Source of the DNA: Streptomyces sp. BHT-5-2
GTDB taxonomy: Bacteria > Actinomycetota > Actinomycetes > Streptomycetales > Streptomycetaceae
NCBI RefSeq assembly: GCF_019774615.1
Contig: NZ_CP081496.1
Location: 5,766,001-5,830,000, forward strand
DNA: 64,000 bases
Direction of reading: 5' to 3'
Below are positions 9,051 to 17,968 of the stretch, in pieces (the first letter of the stretch is position 1; the number at the start of each line of letters is the position of its first letter). The notes under the pieces are model-generated. The model had not been told where the DNA came from. It saw only the letters and a program-made list of their open reading frames with translations, and did no database searches. Both the position numbers and the translations under genes were made by a program.

Positions 9051-10004
9051 TCAGATCGCGCCCCCGCCGCCCTCCGCCTCGCGCTCCGCCAGGAAGCGTT
9101 CGAATTCCCGGCCGATCTCGTCGGCCGACGGGAGCTCCACCGGCTCGGCAACGAGGTTGCCCCGGGTCTCCGCTCCGGCCACCGCGTCGTACTGGTGCTC
9201 AAGGCCGGTCACCATGGCGACCAGTTCCTCGTCGCCCTCGGAGATCTGCCGCTCGATCTCCTCCTGTGTCCGCAGCGCCTCGGTGCGCAGCGAGTGCGCG
9301 GCGTTGGGCAGCACCAGGCCCGTGGCGGCCGTCACGGCCTCCAGCGCGGTCAGCGCGGCGTCCGGGTACGCGGACCGGGCGATGTAGTGCGGCACATGCG
9401 CCGCCACGCCCAGGACGTCGTGACCGGCCTCGGCCAGCCGGAACTCGACCAGGGACTCCGCACTGCCCGGCACCTGAGCCTCGTCGAAGAAACTGTTGTG
9501 ACCCGGCATCAGGTCCGTGCGGTTGCCGTGCGGGGTGAGGCCCACGGGCCGGGTGTGCGGAACGCCCATCGGGATGCCGTGGAAGTTGACCGACAGCCGG
9601 ACGCCGAGCCGCTCCACCATCTGCCGGATCGCCGCCGCGAACCGCTCCCACTCCACGTCCGGTTCGGGTCCGGACAGCAGCAGGAAGGGCGCTCCGGTGG
9701 CGTCCTCGACCAGGTGGAGTTCGATGCTCGGGGCCTCGTACGCCGTCCAGCGGTGGCGTTCGAAGGTGAGCAGCGGCCGGCGGGCGCGGTAGTCGACCAG
9801 CCGGTCGTGGTCGAAGCGCGCCACGACCCGGTGCGGCAGGCCGTCCAGCAGCCGCTCCACGATCTGCTCACCGGTCTCACCGGCGTCGATGTAACCCTCG
9901 AAGTGGTACAGCAGCACCAGACCGGCGGAGTCCCTGGCCGTGATCGCCTCGACCGCCGCCAGCCCGCTCGGTTCCCATTCGTACAACCCCTGCGGATCCA
10001 ACAC
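9051..10004 (-). CDS. PAC2-family protein
   Basis: A 317-residue protein of the PAC2 (proteasome assembly chaperone 2) superfamily, common in actinobacteria. Typical segments are LDPQGLYEWEP at the N-terminus, YHFEGYIDAGETGEQI near residue 35, FHGIPMGVPHTRP near 145 and VPHYIARSAYPDAA near 205. The GTG at 10004 was chosen because AGGAGGAG lies eight bases upstream and the product then begins exactly where relatives do; the longer frame to 10136 adds unrelated residues. Streptomyces do have a 20S proteasome, but a chaperone role for these PAC2 proteins is not established. Cytoplasmic. Confidence 0.9.
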   Translation of the reverse strand: MLDPQGLYEWEPSGLAAVEAITARDSAGLVLLYHFEGYIDAGETGEQIVERLLDGLPHRVVARFDHDRLVDYRARRPLLTFERHRWTAYEAPSIELHLVEDATGAPFLLLSGPEPDVEWERFAAAIRQMVERLGVRLSVNFHGIPMGVPHTRPVGLTPHGNRTDLMPGHNSFFDEAQVPGSAESLVEFRLAEAGHDVLGVAAHVPHYIARSAYPDAALTALEAVTAATGLVLPNAAHSLRTEALRTQEEIERQISEGDEELVAMVTGLEHQYDAVAGAETRGNLVAEPVELPSADEIGREFERFLAEREAEGGGGAI

Positions 10005-10329
10005 AGTGACCGCTCCTCCTCGTGTCCATGGGTGACAACGTCCCGAGCGGCCCCAGGCATTCCCGCCCCGCCGCCCCGGTCCCCGCACCGCCACCGCCCC
10101 GCACACCTTCTCCGCCCCCTCCTCACCACCCACCATTCACGTCAATGGACCCTCGCCCTCCGCGACCGATCGCCCCGCTCCCCCACCGCACGGCGCCCGC
10201 ATCCCCACGCGAACCCATGGCACCACTCAGTCCGTATCTCCAGCTTCACCACGCCCCGTCGATTCACCTACCCGCCCAATATTCATGTACAGAAAGGAAG
10301 TTGACTGCGCACCGGACGTTTGGGCGCCT

Positions 10330-10815
10330 TCTCCATCGCCGCACACCTGGCCCCCGCAGCCGACGGCAGGTACGGGCGCCATCTGGACGGGGCGCCGGAC
10401 CGTCCCGGGCATCACCGTCACCGGCGGCCGGAAGAGCATCGTGACGGACGCCGCGAGCGGCACGGTGATCGACGCGGTCGCCGTCCACGACCTGGCCGAG
10501 GAGGGCGTGCACTGCCGCACGTCCAGCAAGGGCGGGCGAATCCTGAACGACATGATCGGCGCGGGTGTCGGCGGGGAGAACGCCGGCATCGAGCAGGGCA
10601 CGACCGGCGCCCCGATCATCGGCAACGCCTTCGGCGGCAGGAGTCCGCCCGGCCTCCGCTTCGACGCCTCATGGGCCGCCACGGCCGACACGGCCGGCAT
10701 CAAGGCCGACGAGGTGCTCGTCGAGAACAGGCCCAGTGTCCGCACCACCAACGACGGCTGCGAGCCCCGCACCCAGCTCGTCCTGCGGTCCGGCGCGCCG
10801 GCCTTCCGCTTTGGC
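10330..10815 (+). pseudogene. Decayed right-handed beta-helix (pectate-lyase-like) protein
   Basis: A frame open through 10914 has fragments resembling parallel beta-helix rungs: GITVTGG at 10408-10428, then AVHDLAEEGVHCRTSS and a later DEVLVENRPSV segment. There is no credible start, signal peptide or N-terminal half, and rungs are missing between GIEQG and NAFGG, so I read it as a relic of a secreted carbohydrate-active or surface protein. It runs directly into the rpsA-derived fragment. Boundaries are approximate. Confidence 0.55.
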
Positions 10816-10816
10816 A

Positions 10817-10997
10817 GGTCCGGGCGAACTGCTGTCACGGGTCTTCCCGGCGCCCCCAGGTCCACGAAGGCCCCGAAGTTGACGATGAACGAGACGACGC
10901 CCGAGCGCGCCTGACACTTCCGGAGGGTGGTGAGGAAGGTCTGGCGGACCTCGCTCCAGGGCTGCTCCAGCCACCGGACACGGCGGGGCAGGAGCAC
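10817..10997 (-). pseudogene. Broken partial duplicate of rpsA
   Basis: 10817-10848 matches rpsA 11763-11794 with one or two mismatches, and 10855-10997 matches rpsA 11947-12086 with about a dozen mismatches and one small indel. The ~150 rpsA bases between these two blocks are absent. On the minus strand the piece still reads SEVRQTFLTTL and IVNFGAFVDLG, but has no start and is joined to unrelated sequence. It has the same orientation as rpsA and lies just beyond the rpsA terminator. It cannot make an S1 protein. Confidence 0.8.
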
Positions 10998-11058
10998 GCC
11001 GGTCGGCCCGCCCCCGGCCACCACCCCGCAGCCCACCACCGCAGCCCGCGCATGACGA

Positions 11059-11086
11059 AGGCCCGCCCCCCGAAGGGGGCGGGCCT
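11059..11086 (-). terminator. Hairpin terminator downstream of rpsA
   Basis: AGGCCCGCCCCC is followed after a very short loop by its reverse complement, forming a near-perfect 12-base-pair stem about 45 bases past the rpsA stop. No strong U-tract, as is usual in Streptomyces. Confidence 0.75.
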
Positions 11087-11132
11087 CGCGTCTTCAGCTA
11101 CCTCAACCGGCTAGCGCTGACGGTGGGACCGT

Positions 11133-12641
11133 TCAGCTCTGGCCGCCGGCCAGCTTCTCGCGGAGCGCGGCGAGGGCCTCGTCCGACGCCAGGGCGCCGG
11201 AGTTGTCCGCCGACTCCGAGGAGTACGAGCCACCGGAGACGTTGCCGCCGCCCTGGCCGCCGGCCGCCGGAGCGGCAGCGCCCTCGGCCGCAGCCTGCTC
11301 GTCGGCCTCGCGGGACTTGATGACCTGGGCCTGGTGCTGCTCGAAGCGCTGCTGCGCCTCGGCGTACTGCTGCTCCCACGCCTCGCGCTGGGCCTCGTAG
11401 CCCTCCAGCCAGTCGTTGGTCTCCGGGTCGAAGCCCTCGGGGTAGATGTAGTTGCCCTGGTCGTCGTAGGACGCGGCCATGCCGTACAGGGTCGGGTCGA
11501 ACTCGACCGCCGACGGGTCGGCGCCGAAGGACTCGTTGGCCTGCTTCAGCGAGAGGCTGATGCGGCGGCGCTCCAGGTCGATGTCGATGACCTTGACGAA
11601 GATCTCGTCGTTGACCTGGACGACCTGCTCCGGGATCTCCACGTGGCGCTCGGCCAGCTCGGAGATGTGGACCAGGCCCTCGATGCCCTCGTCCACGCGG
11701 ACGAACGCACCGAACGGAACGAGCTTGGTGACCTTACCCGGGACGACCTGACCGATCTGGTGGGTCCGGGCGAACTGCTGCCACGGGTCTTCCTGGGTCG
11801 CCTTGAGCGACAGGGAGACGCGCTCGCGGTCCATGTCGACGTCCAGGACCTCGACCGTGACCTCCTGGCCGACCTCGACGACCTCGGACGGGTGGTCGAT
11901 GTGCTTCCAGGACAGCTCGGAGACGTGGACGAGACCGTCGACGCCACCCAGGTCCACGAAGGCACCGAAGTTGACGATGGAGGAGACGACGCCGGAGCGC
12001 ACCTGACCCTTCTGGAGGGTGGTGAGGAAGGTCTGGCGGACCTCGCTCTGGGTCTGCTCCAGCCAGGCACGGCGGGACAGGACCACGTTGTTGCGGTTCT
12101 TGTCCAGCTCGATGATCTTGGCCTCGAGCTCCTTGCCCACGTAGGGCTGAAGGTCGCGGACACGGCGCATCTCGACCAGGGAGGCCGGGAGGAAGCCGCG
12201 GAGGCCGATGTCGAGGATGAGACCACCCTTGACGACCTCGATGACGGTACCGGTGACGATCCCGTCCTCTTCCTTGATCTTCTCGATGGTGCCCCAGGCA
12301 CGCTCGTACTGGGCGCGCTTCTTCGAGAGGATCAGGCGGCCTTCCTTGTCCTCCTTCTGGAGAACAAGGGCTTCGATCTCGTCACCGACGGCGACGACCT
12401 CGTTGGGGTCGACGTCGTGCTTGATCGAGAGCTCACGGCTCGGGATGACGCCTTCGGTCTTGTAACCGATGTCGAGCAGGACCTCGTCCCGGTCGACCTT
12501 CACGATGACGCCGTCGACGATGTCGCCGTCGTTGAAGTACTTGATCGTCTCGTCGATCGCGGCGAGGAAAGCTTCCTCGTTACCGATGTCGTTGACCGCA
12601 ACCTGCGGGGTGGTGGCGGTGGTCTCGGTGCTGCTCGTCAT
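11133..12641 (-). CDS. rpsA: 30S ribosomal protein S1
   Basis: Binds mRNA at the 30S subunit and promotes initiation. The 502-residue product has four S1 RNA-binding domains (about residues 36-108, 126-192, 211-281 and 296-366), the four-domain form usual in actinobacteria, versus six in E. coli. The last two carry the canonical NFGAFVDLGGVDGLVHVSEL and PFGAFVRVDEGIEGLVHISEL type motifs. The tail (370-502) is Gln/Glu-rich then Gly/Ser-rich and likely disordered. Codon use is more biased than in neighbours, fitting high expression. A strong promoter lies about 210 bases upstream, giving a long leader. A degraded partial copy lies immediately downstream. Confidence 0.97.
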   Translation of the reverse strand: MTSSTETTATTPQVAVNDIGNEEAFLAAIDETIKYFNDGDIVDGVIVKVDRDEVLLDIGYKTEGVIPSRELSIKHDVDPNEVVAVGDEIEALVLQKEDKEGRLILSKKRAQYERAWGTIEKIKEEDGIVTGTVIEVVKGGLILDIGLRGFLPASLVEMRRVRDLQPYVGKELEAKIIELDKNRNNVVLSRRAWLEQTQSEVRQTFLTTLQKGQVRSGVVSSIVNFGAFVDLGGVDGLVHVSELSWKHIDHPSEVVEVGQEVTVEVLDVDMDRERVSLSLKATQEDPWQQFARTHQIGQVVPGKVTKLVPFGAFVRVDEGIEGLVHISELAERHVEIPEQVVQVNDEIFVKVIDIDLERRRISLSLKQANESFGADPSAVEFDPTLYGMAASYDDQGNYIYPEGFDPETNDWLEGYEAQREAWEQQYAEAQQRFEQHQAQVIKSREADEQAAAEGAAAPAAGGQGGGNVSGGSYSSESADNSGALASDEALAALREKLAGGQS

Positions 12642-12887
12642 GTGGGAAAGGGCTCCGGTACGGACATTGAAGTCGTAGGTACTGCTACGCCGAGAGCCCG
12701 TATCGCCTCTGCATCAGACCGGACAGCGTCTAAGGCGCACCCTCCGGAGCCCCGCAAAACCGGAGCCAACCGAAACGCCTCAAAACCGAGGGGACATTCA
12801 TACAGATGCGAGCGCGGCCTGCTCCGTCCGAGGCGCGCAGGCCCGCAGCGCAACTTGTAGCATACGGGGGCAGCCGGACAGGGTCAA
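12642..12887 (-). promoter_or_regulatory. rpsA promoter and long leader with a possible SD-masking arm
   Basis: On the minus strand TTGACC (12887-12882), a 17-base spacer and TATGCT (12864-12859) form a near-consensus vegetative promoter, so transcription should start near 12852 and leave a ~210-base leader. In the leader GGGCTCCGG (12752-12744) is the exact complement of CCGGAGCCC (12658-12650); the latter contains the GGAG that best serves as ribosome site for rpsA. A fold between them would hide that site. The promoter is clear; the fold is inference. Confidence 0.7.
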
Positions 12888-12945
12888 TGCGCCAAAGGCG
12901 CACAGCCGGGGCGGAACGCCCCGTAACCGGCGCACGCGATTGTTC

Positions 12946-12967
12946 TGCGAGGTCGTACGACCTCGCA
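12946..12967. promoter_or_regulatory. Perfect 22-base palindrome between rpsA and the methyltransferase gene
   Basis: Two 11-base arms, TGCGAGGTCGT and its reverse complement, meet without a spacer. It lies 46 bases before the methyltransferase start and about 60 bases upstream of the rpsA -35 element. The absence of a loop makes an operator more likely than a terminator, but no regulator is identified. Confidence 0.6.
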
Positions 12968-13013
12968 GTCCCCCGCTGCGACAAGCACAGCGAAGACTAC
13001 GACGACGGGCGCG

Positions 13014-13847
13014 ATGAGCCAATACGTGAGGGACAGCGAGCCGGAGGCGACGCGTCGTGACGCGTCGGACACCGAGAGCAGCCGGGCCAGCCGTGGCTGG
13101 TGGGACCGCAACGCGGACGAGTACCAGAGGGAGCACGGCGCCTTCCTCGGGGACGACCGGTTCGTGTGGGGCCCGGAGGGGCTCGACGAGGCGGAGGCCG
13201 CGCTGCTGGGGCCGGCCGCGGAGCTGAGGGGCCGGCGGGTCCTGGAGATCGGTGCCGGCGCTGCGCAGTGCTCCCGCTGGCTGGCGGCCCAGGGCGCACT
13301 CCCGGTGGCCCTGGACCTCTCCCACCGGCAGCTCCAGCACGCGCTGCGGCTCGCCGGCGCGGACAGCGGCGGCCCCGTCGGCCTGGTGGAGGCGGACGCG
13401 GGCGCGCTGCCGTTCCGCGACGGCTGCTTCGACCTGGCGTGCTCCGCCTACGGGGCGCTGCCGTTCGTGGCCGATCCGGTGCGGGTGCTGCGGGAGGTCC
13501 GCCGGGTGCTGCGGCCGGGCGGGCGGTTCGTCTTCTCCGTGACCCATCCGATCCGCTGGGCGTTCCCCGACGAGCCGGGGCCGGCGGGCCTGTCGGTGGC
13601 GGCTTCGTACTTCGACCGCACGCCGTACGTCGAGCAGGACGAGGAGGGCCGGGCGGTGTACGTGGAGCACCACCGGACGCTGGGCGACCGGGTGCGCGAC
13701 GTGGTGGCGGCCGGCTTCCGGCTGGTGGACCTCGTCGAACCGGAGTGGCCCGAGTGGAACACCCAGGAGTGGGGCGGCTGGTCTCCGCTGCGGGGGCATC
13801 TGATCCCGGGGACGGCGATCTTCGTGTGCGAGGCGGCCGGGGCGTAG
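13014..13847 (+). CDS. SAM-dependent class I methyltransferase
   Basis: A 277-residue soluble protein with a Rossmann-type methyltransferase fold (Methyltransf_11). Motif I is VLEIGAGAAQCSRWLA near residue 78, the acidic ribose-binding residue follows in PVALDLSH, and the post-motif LREVRRVLRPGGRFVFSVTHP is near 160-180. The C-terminal segment WPEWNTQEWGGWSPLRG is characteristic of this actinobacterial group sitting next to rpsA. The track to a substrate is missing; neither protein, RNA nor small molecule can be chosen. A perfect palindrome lies 46 bases before the start. Confidence 0.9.
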   Translation: MSQYVRDSEPEATRRDASDTESSRASRGWWDRNADEYQREHGAFLGDDRFVWGPEGLDEAEAALLGPAAELRGRRVLEIGAGAAQCSRWLAAQGALPVALDLSHRQLQHALRLAGADSGGPVGLVEADAGALPFRDGCFDLACSAYGALPFVADPVRVLREVRRVLRPGGRFVFSVTHPIRWAFPDEPGPAGLSVAASYFDRTPYVEQDEEGRAVYVEHHRTLGDRVRDVVAAGFRLVDLVEPEWPEWNTQEWGGWSPLRGHLIPGTAIFVCEAAGA

Positions 13848-13890
13848 CGCTCCCGGGGCGGATCATGCCGGGGCGGGCGGCCGGGGACCG

Positions 13891-16518
13891 GTGCCCGGGC
13901 GGCAGACTGGAGCGGTGAGCCGCACCCCTTCCCCGGCCGCCGGTACACCCGGCGCCGCCCTCGCCCAACTGCCCGTCCGCAGTGCGCTGCCCGCGCTGCG
14001 CAGCGCCCTCGACACGACCGGTACCGCGGTGCTGTGCGCGCCGCCGGGCACTGGCAAGACGACGCTGGTGCCGCTGGAGCTGGCCGGGCTGACCGGCGCG
14101 GGGCCGCGGCGGCGGGTGCTCGTCGCCGAACCGCGCCGGATCGCGGCCCGGGCCGCGGCGCGGCGGATGGCGTGGCTGCTCGGTGAGCGGGTGGGCGACC
14201 GCGTCGGCTTCACGGTGCGCGGGGAGCGGCGGGCCGGGCCCCGCACGACGGTGGAGGTGGTGACCACCGGAGTGCTGCTGCAGCGACTGCAGCGCGATCC
14301 GGAGCTGGCCGGGGTGGACGTCGTGATGCTGGACGAGTGCCACGAGCGGCATCTGGACGCCGACACCTGCGCGGCCTTCCTGCTGGACGTACGGGCGGCG
14401 CTGCGGCCGGAGCTGCGGTTGCTCGCCGCCTCCGCGACGACGGATGCGGAGGGGTGGGCGCGGCTGCTGGGCGGCGCCGGGGAGCCGGCGCCCGTGGTGG
14501 CGGCGGAGGGCGTCTCGCACCCGGTGGAGGTCGTGTGGGCGCCGCCGGAGCGGCCGGTGGAGCCCCCGCACGGGATGCGGGTGGATCCGGCGCTGCTGGC
14601 GCATGTCGCGGCCGTGGTGCGGCGGGCGCTGCGCGAGCGGTCCGGCGATGTGCTGTGTTTCCTGCCCGGGGTCGGGGAGATCGCACGGGTGGCGGGGCAG
14701 CTGGCCGGGGTGGACGCCGAGGTGCTGCAGGTGCACGGGCGGGCGCCGGCCGAGGTGCAGGACGCGGTGCTGGCGGGCGGCGCGGCGGGGGCCCGCCGGG
14801 TCGTGCTGGCGACCTCCGTGGCGGAGTCCAGCCTGACCGTGCCGGGCGTGCGGGTCGTGGTGGACGGCGGGCTGGCCCGGGTGCCACGGATGGACCATGC
14901 GCGAGGGCTCAGCGCGCTGGCGACCGTACGTGCCTCCCGGGCGGCGGCGCGGCAGCGGGCCGGGCGCGCCGGGCGGCAGGGGCCCGGGGTGGTCTACCGC
15001 TGCTGGGCCGAGGGGGAGGACGGGCGGCTGCCGCGCTTCCCGGACCCGGAGATCAAGGTCGCCGACCTCACCGCGTTCGCCCTGCAGACGGCCTGTTGGG
15101 GTGATCCGTCCGCGAGCGGGCTGGCGCTGCTCGATGCGCCGCCGGCCGGGGCGCTGGCCGCGGCCCGGGAGGTGCTGACGGCGATCGGCGCGGTGGACGC
15201 CGGCGGCCGGGCGACCGGGCGGGGCGTCCGGATGGCGCGGCTGGGACTGCACCCGCGGCTGGCCCGCGCACTGCTGGACGGGGCGCCCGAGGTCGGCGTG
15301 CGGCGCGCCGCGGAGGTGGTGGCACTGCTGAGCGAGGAACCGCCGCGGTCCTACGGGGACGACCTGGCGGCCGCCTGGCGCACCGCGCGCCGGGGCGGCG
15401 ACGCCTACGCCGCGCGATGGCGGCAGGAGGCGCGGCGGCTGGCCTCGGCGGCCGGTGAGCCCGAGCGGGCCACGGAGGAACGGCCGGAGGCGGGCACGGG
15501 CCCGGCCCCGGAGGACGCGGCGGCCGGGCTGGTCGCGGCGCTGGCCTTCCCGGAGCGGGTGGCCCGGGCGCGCACGGCCGGCAGCTACCTGATGGCGTCC
15601 GGGACCGGCGCCGAACTGGCCGGGGCGGGGGCCGGGAGCCGGGCCGGGGACGGGTCCCGGCTGCGGGACGCGGCCTGGCTGGCGGTCGCAGTGGCGGACC
15701 GGCCGGTGACCGCGGCGTCCGCGCGGATCCGGCTCGCGGCGGTGATCGACGAGGAGACCGCCGTGGCCGCGGCCGAGGCGCTGTACTCCTCCGGGGAGGA
15801 GGTGCGATGGTCGGACGGCGAGGTGGTGGCCCGGCGGGTGACCCGGCTGGGCGCGATCGAGCTGGCGGCCCGCCCCCTGACCGCACCGGATGCCGGACTG
15901 CTGCGCGCCGCCGTCGTGGACGGTCTGCGGCGGGAGGGCCTCGGACTGCTGCGGTGGACCGCCGGGGCGACCGCGGTGCGGCAGCGGATGGCCTTTCTGC
16001 ACCGGGAGTTGGGCGCACCGTGGCCCGACGTCTCCGACGCGGCACTGCTGGAGCGCGTCGAGGAGTGGCTGGGGACCGAGCTGGGGCGGGCCCGGCGGCG
16101 GGCCGATCTGGCGCGGGTGGACGCGGGACAGGCGCTGACCCGACTGCTGCCGTGGGCGACCGGTGCGGCGGTGCGCTTCGAGGAGCTGGCGCCGGAGCGG
16201 ATCGAGGTGCCGAGCGGCTCCCGGGTGCGCGTGGACTACGGGGGCGAGCAGCCCGTACTGGCCGTCAAACTCCAGGAGTTGTTCGGCCTGCGGGAGTCGC
16301 CGCGGGTGGCGGACGGGCGGGTGCCGGTGCTGGTGCATCTGCTCTCGCCCGCCGGGCGGCCGGCGGCGGTCACGGCGGATCTGGCGTCCTTCTGGCGGGA
16401 CGGCTACCGGGCCGTCCGGGCGGAGCTGCGCGGCCGCTACCCCAAGCACCCCTGGCCGGAGGACCCTTCGACAGCCGAGCCAACCCGGCACACCACGGCG
16501 CGGCTGCGGCGGGGGTGA
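13891..16518 (+). CDS. hrpB: ATP-dependent helicase HrpB
   Basis: DEAH-box-type RNA helicase of the HrpB family. Walker A APPGTGKTT is near residue 50, motif II DECHERHLDAD near 148, then the helicase C domain with SVAESSLTVPG and QRAGRAGRQGPGVVYR, and the family's C-terminal region ending in YPKHPWPEDP, a recognisable HrpB signature. It encodes 875 residues from the GTG at 13891. A second GTG at 13915 is possible; both have weak ribosome sites. The gene starts 44 bases after the methyltransferase and may share its transcript. In other bacteria HrpB is dispensable and its RNA target is unclear. Confidence 0.93.
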   Translation: MPGRQTGAVSRTPSPAAGTPGAALAQLPVRSALPALRSALDTTGTAVLCAPPGTGKTTLVPLELAGLTGAGPRRRVLVAEPRRIAARAAARRMAWLLGERVGDRVGFTVRGERRAGPRTTVEVVTTGVLLQRLQRDPELAGVDVVMLDECHERHLDADTCAAFLLDVRAALRPELRLLAASATTDAEGWARLLGGAGEPAPVVAAEGVSHPVEVVWAPPERPVEPPHGMRVDPALLAHVAAVVRRALRERSGDVLCFLPGVGEIARVAGQLAGVDAEVLQVHGRAPAEVQDAVLAGGAAGARRVVLATSVAESSLTVPGVRVVVDGGLARVPRMDHARGLSALATVRASRAAARQRAGRAGRQGPGVVYRCWAEGEDGRLPRFPDPEIKVADLTAFALQTACWGDPSASGLALLDAPPAGALAAAREVLTAIGAVDAGGRATGRGVRMARLGLHPRLARALLDGAPEVGVRRAAEVVALLSEEPPRSYGDDLAAAWRTARRGGDAYAARWRQEARRLASAAGEPERATEERPEAGTGPAPEDAAAGLVAALAFPERVARARTAGSYLMASGTGAELAGAGAGSRAGDGSRLRDAAWLAVAVADRPVTAASARIRLAAVIDEETAVAAAEALYSSGEEVRWSDGEVVARRVTRLGAIELAARPLTAPDAGLLRAAVVDGLRREGLGLLRWTAGATAVRQRMAFLHRELGAPWPDVSDAALLERVEEWLGTELGRARRRADLARVDAGQALTRLLPWATGAAVRFEELAPERIEVPSGSRVRVDYGGEQPVLAVKLQELFGLRESPRVADGRVPVLVHLLSPAGRPAAVTADLASFWRDGYRAVRAELRGRYPKHPWPEDPSTAEPTRHTTARLRRG

Positions 16519-16695
16519 GAGCCCGCCGGGCGGGGCCGTCCCACCGCGGGGCGGACGGCGCCGCGCGCCCCGCTCCCCCGGAGCACCGGGCGACGTCAAC
16601 TCCCTTGCCCGGCAGGCGTTTCGAGGGCCGCACGGTCGCTGTGTCCGCCTCGCCGTCGGCTTCGTCGTTCGCTTCGTCGATGTCATGCCTCCACG

Positions 16696-17736
16696 CTACG
16701 ACCCGCCACTGACAACGCCCTCGGACGCCGGTCGCGGGCGGGGGCGGCGGCCGCGGGCTTCGAGCAGCAGGCCGGCGGCGAGGAGGACGGCGCCGAGGGC
16801 CGGGAAGCCCCAGGGAAGGTAGCTGGTGAGCAGCAGGACCAGGGTGCGCTGGGACTTGACGAGGGCGAGGGTGGAGGCGACGTAGTCGGCGCGCATCCTC
16901 ACATGGCCGGCGAAGGCGGTCACCTTGCCGCCGCCGGGCACCAGTTGGCCGCCGCGCAGTTCTTCCTTGTGGATCTCCTCGCCGTTGACCGGGGCGCCGG
17001 TGACCGGGTCGACCCAGAACATCCGCCTGGTGGAGTACCAGCGGGTGGTGCCCGCCTTCGCGACGGTCTCCGGGGTGACGCCCTGGACCGGCATCTTCCT
17101 GGGGAGCGGGACCCTGGTCCAGGGGACGGTCTGCTCGAAGTAGTAGACCTCCAGGCCGTGGAAGGTGCGGGTCCCCTCGTAGTGGATGGGGGCGGAGGTG
17201 CGGGTCTGGGCGTCGAAGTAGGCGTAGTCCCGCTTCTCGGTGAGGAACGGCCACTTGTACTCGATGCCGGAGCGGCGGACGGGGTCGCCGTCGACCATCT
17301 CGCCGGCGGCGTGGACGGGTTCCTGGGAGTGCGCGTCGAAGACGTAGCGCTCGGGGATCTCGGAGACCATCTTGCCGTCGGGTCCGGCGACGAACGAGAG
17401 GGTGTCCCAGACCACGACGTCGCGGCCGGTGGTCCGCTCGACCCGGTGGGCCTCGGCGACGTTGCCCTTGAGGGTCTGCACGATGGTGACCTCGGGTACC
17501 TGCCGGGCCTTCATGGTGCCGTAGTCGAGGAGGGTGGCCGGCCGGGCCTCCAGGACCATGTCCTGGTACTGGCTGGGCGGGATCTTGGCGAGGCGGGGGA
17601 AGGCGTACCACCGCATCAGCGGGGACAGGGCGGTGAAGAAGGCGGCGAGGCCGAGCAGGACGAGGCTCGCGGGGCGGCGCATCCCTCGTGGCGGCTTCGC
17701 CGGGTGCGCCCCGGTGCCGGGCGAGGTTCGGCGCAT
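16696..17736 (-). CDS. DUF3068 (PorA-like) membrane-anchored protein
   Basis: A 346-residue protein with an N-terminal membrane segment (about residues 24-42), a large extracytoplasmic beta-rich region and a second membrane segment near 308-330, followed by a basic tail. The order TM - exported domain - TM matches DUF3068 proteins, which Pfam relates to corynebacterial PorA. Segments such as VVWDTLSF, ERYVFDAHSQEPVHAAGE and GLEVYYFEQTVPWT fit that family. It has no known enzymatic role; in Streptomyces, which lack a mycolate outer membrane, a porin function is doubtful. It converges with hrpB and is followed upstream by a tiny membrane protein on the same strand. Confidence 0.85.
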   Translation of the reverse strand: MRRTSPGTGAHPAKPPRGMRRPASLVLLGLAAFFTALSPLMRWYAFPRLAKIPPSQYQDMVLEARPATLLDYGTMKARQVPEVTIVQTLKGNVAEAHRVERTTGRDVVVWDTLSFVAGPDGKMVSEIPERYVFDAHSQEPVHAAGEMVDGDPVRRSGIEYKWPFLTEKRDYAYFDAQTRTSAPIHYEGTRTFHGLEVYYFEQTVPWTRVPLPRKMPVQGVTPETVAKAGTTRWYSTRRMFWVDPVTGAPVNGEEIHKEELRGGQLVPGGGKVTAFAGHVRMRADYVASTLALVKSQRTLVLLLTSYLPWGFPALGAVLLAAGLLLEARGRRPRPRPASEGVVSGGS

Positions 17737-17752
17737 GGCGGGCGTCCCTCCC

Positions 17753-17887
17753 TCAGGGGTGTGCGGGGACGGTGGTCAGCAGCGGCTCGGGGGACGTCCG
17801 GCCCTCGGGGGCGCCGATCGCCGTGATGGTGAAGACGAGGGCGAGCGCCGCGGCCAGTCCGATCGCGGCTGCTGTCAGGGCGCGCAT
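17753..17887 (-). CDS. Tiny membrane protein of SPW_0924 type (44 residues)
   Basis: ATG at 17887 with GGGAGGACG ribosome site and TGA at 17753-17755. The 44-residue product has one hydrophobic helix (residues 4-24) followed by GAPEG and a Pro/Thr-rich end TTVPAHP, matching the small Streptomyces SPW_0924 family as I recall it. It stops 17 bases before the DUF3068 start, so the two are probably one transcript. Function unknown; it is short enough to be missed by gene callers. Confidence 0.75.
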   Translation of the reverse strand: MRALTAAAIGLAAALALVFTITAIGAPEGRTSPEPLLTTVPAHP

Positions 17888-17968
17888 GGCCGTCCTCCCG
17901 GAGAACTGCCCGACGCGGTGTCAGGGCGGGGGCACGGTAGCAACGGGCGGCGGAGATGAGAACACGTT

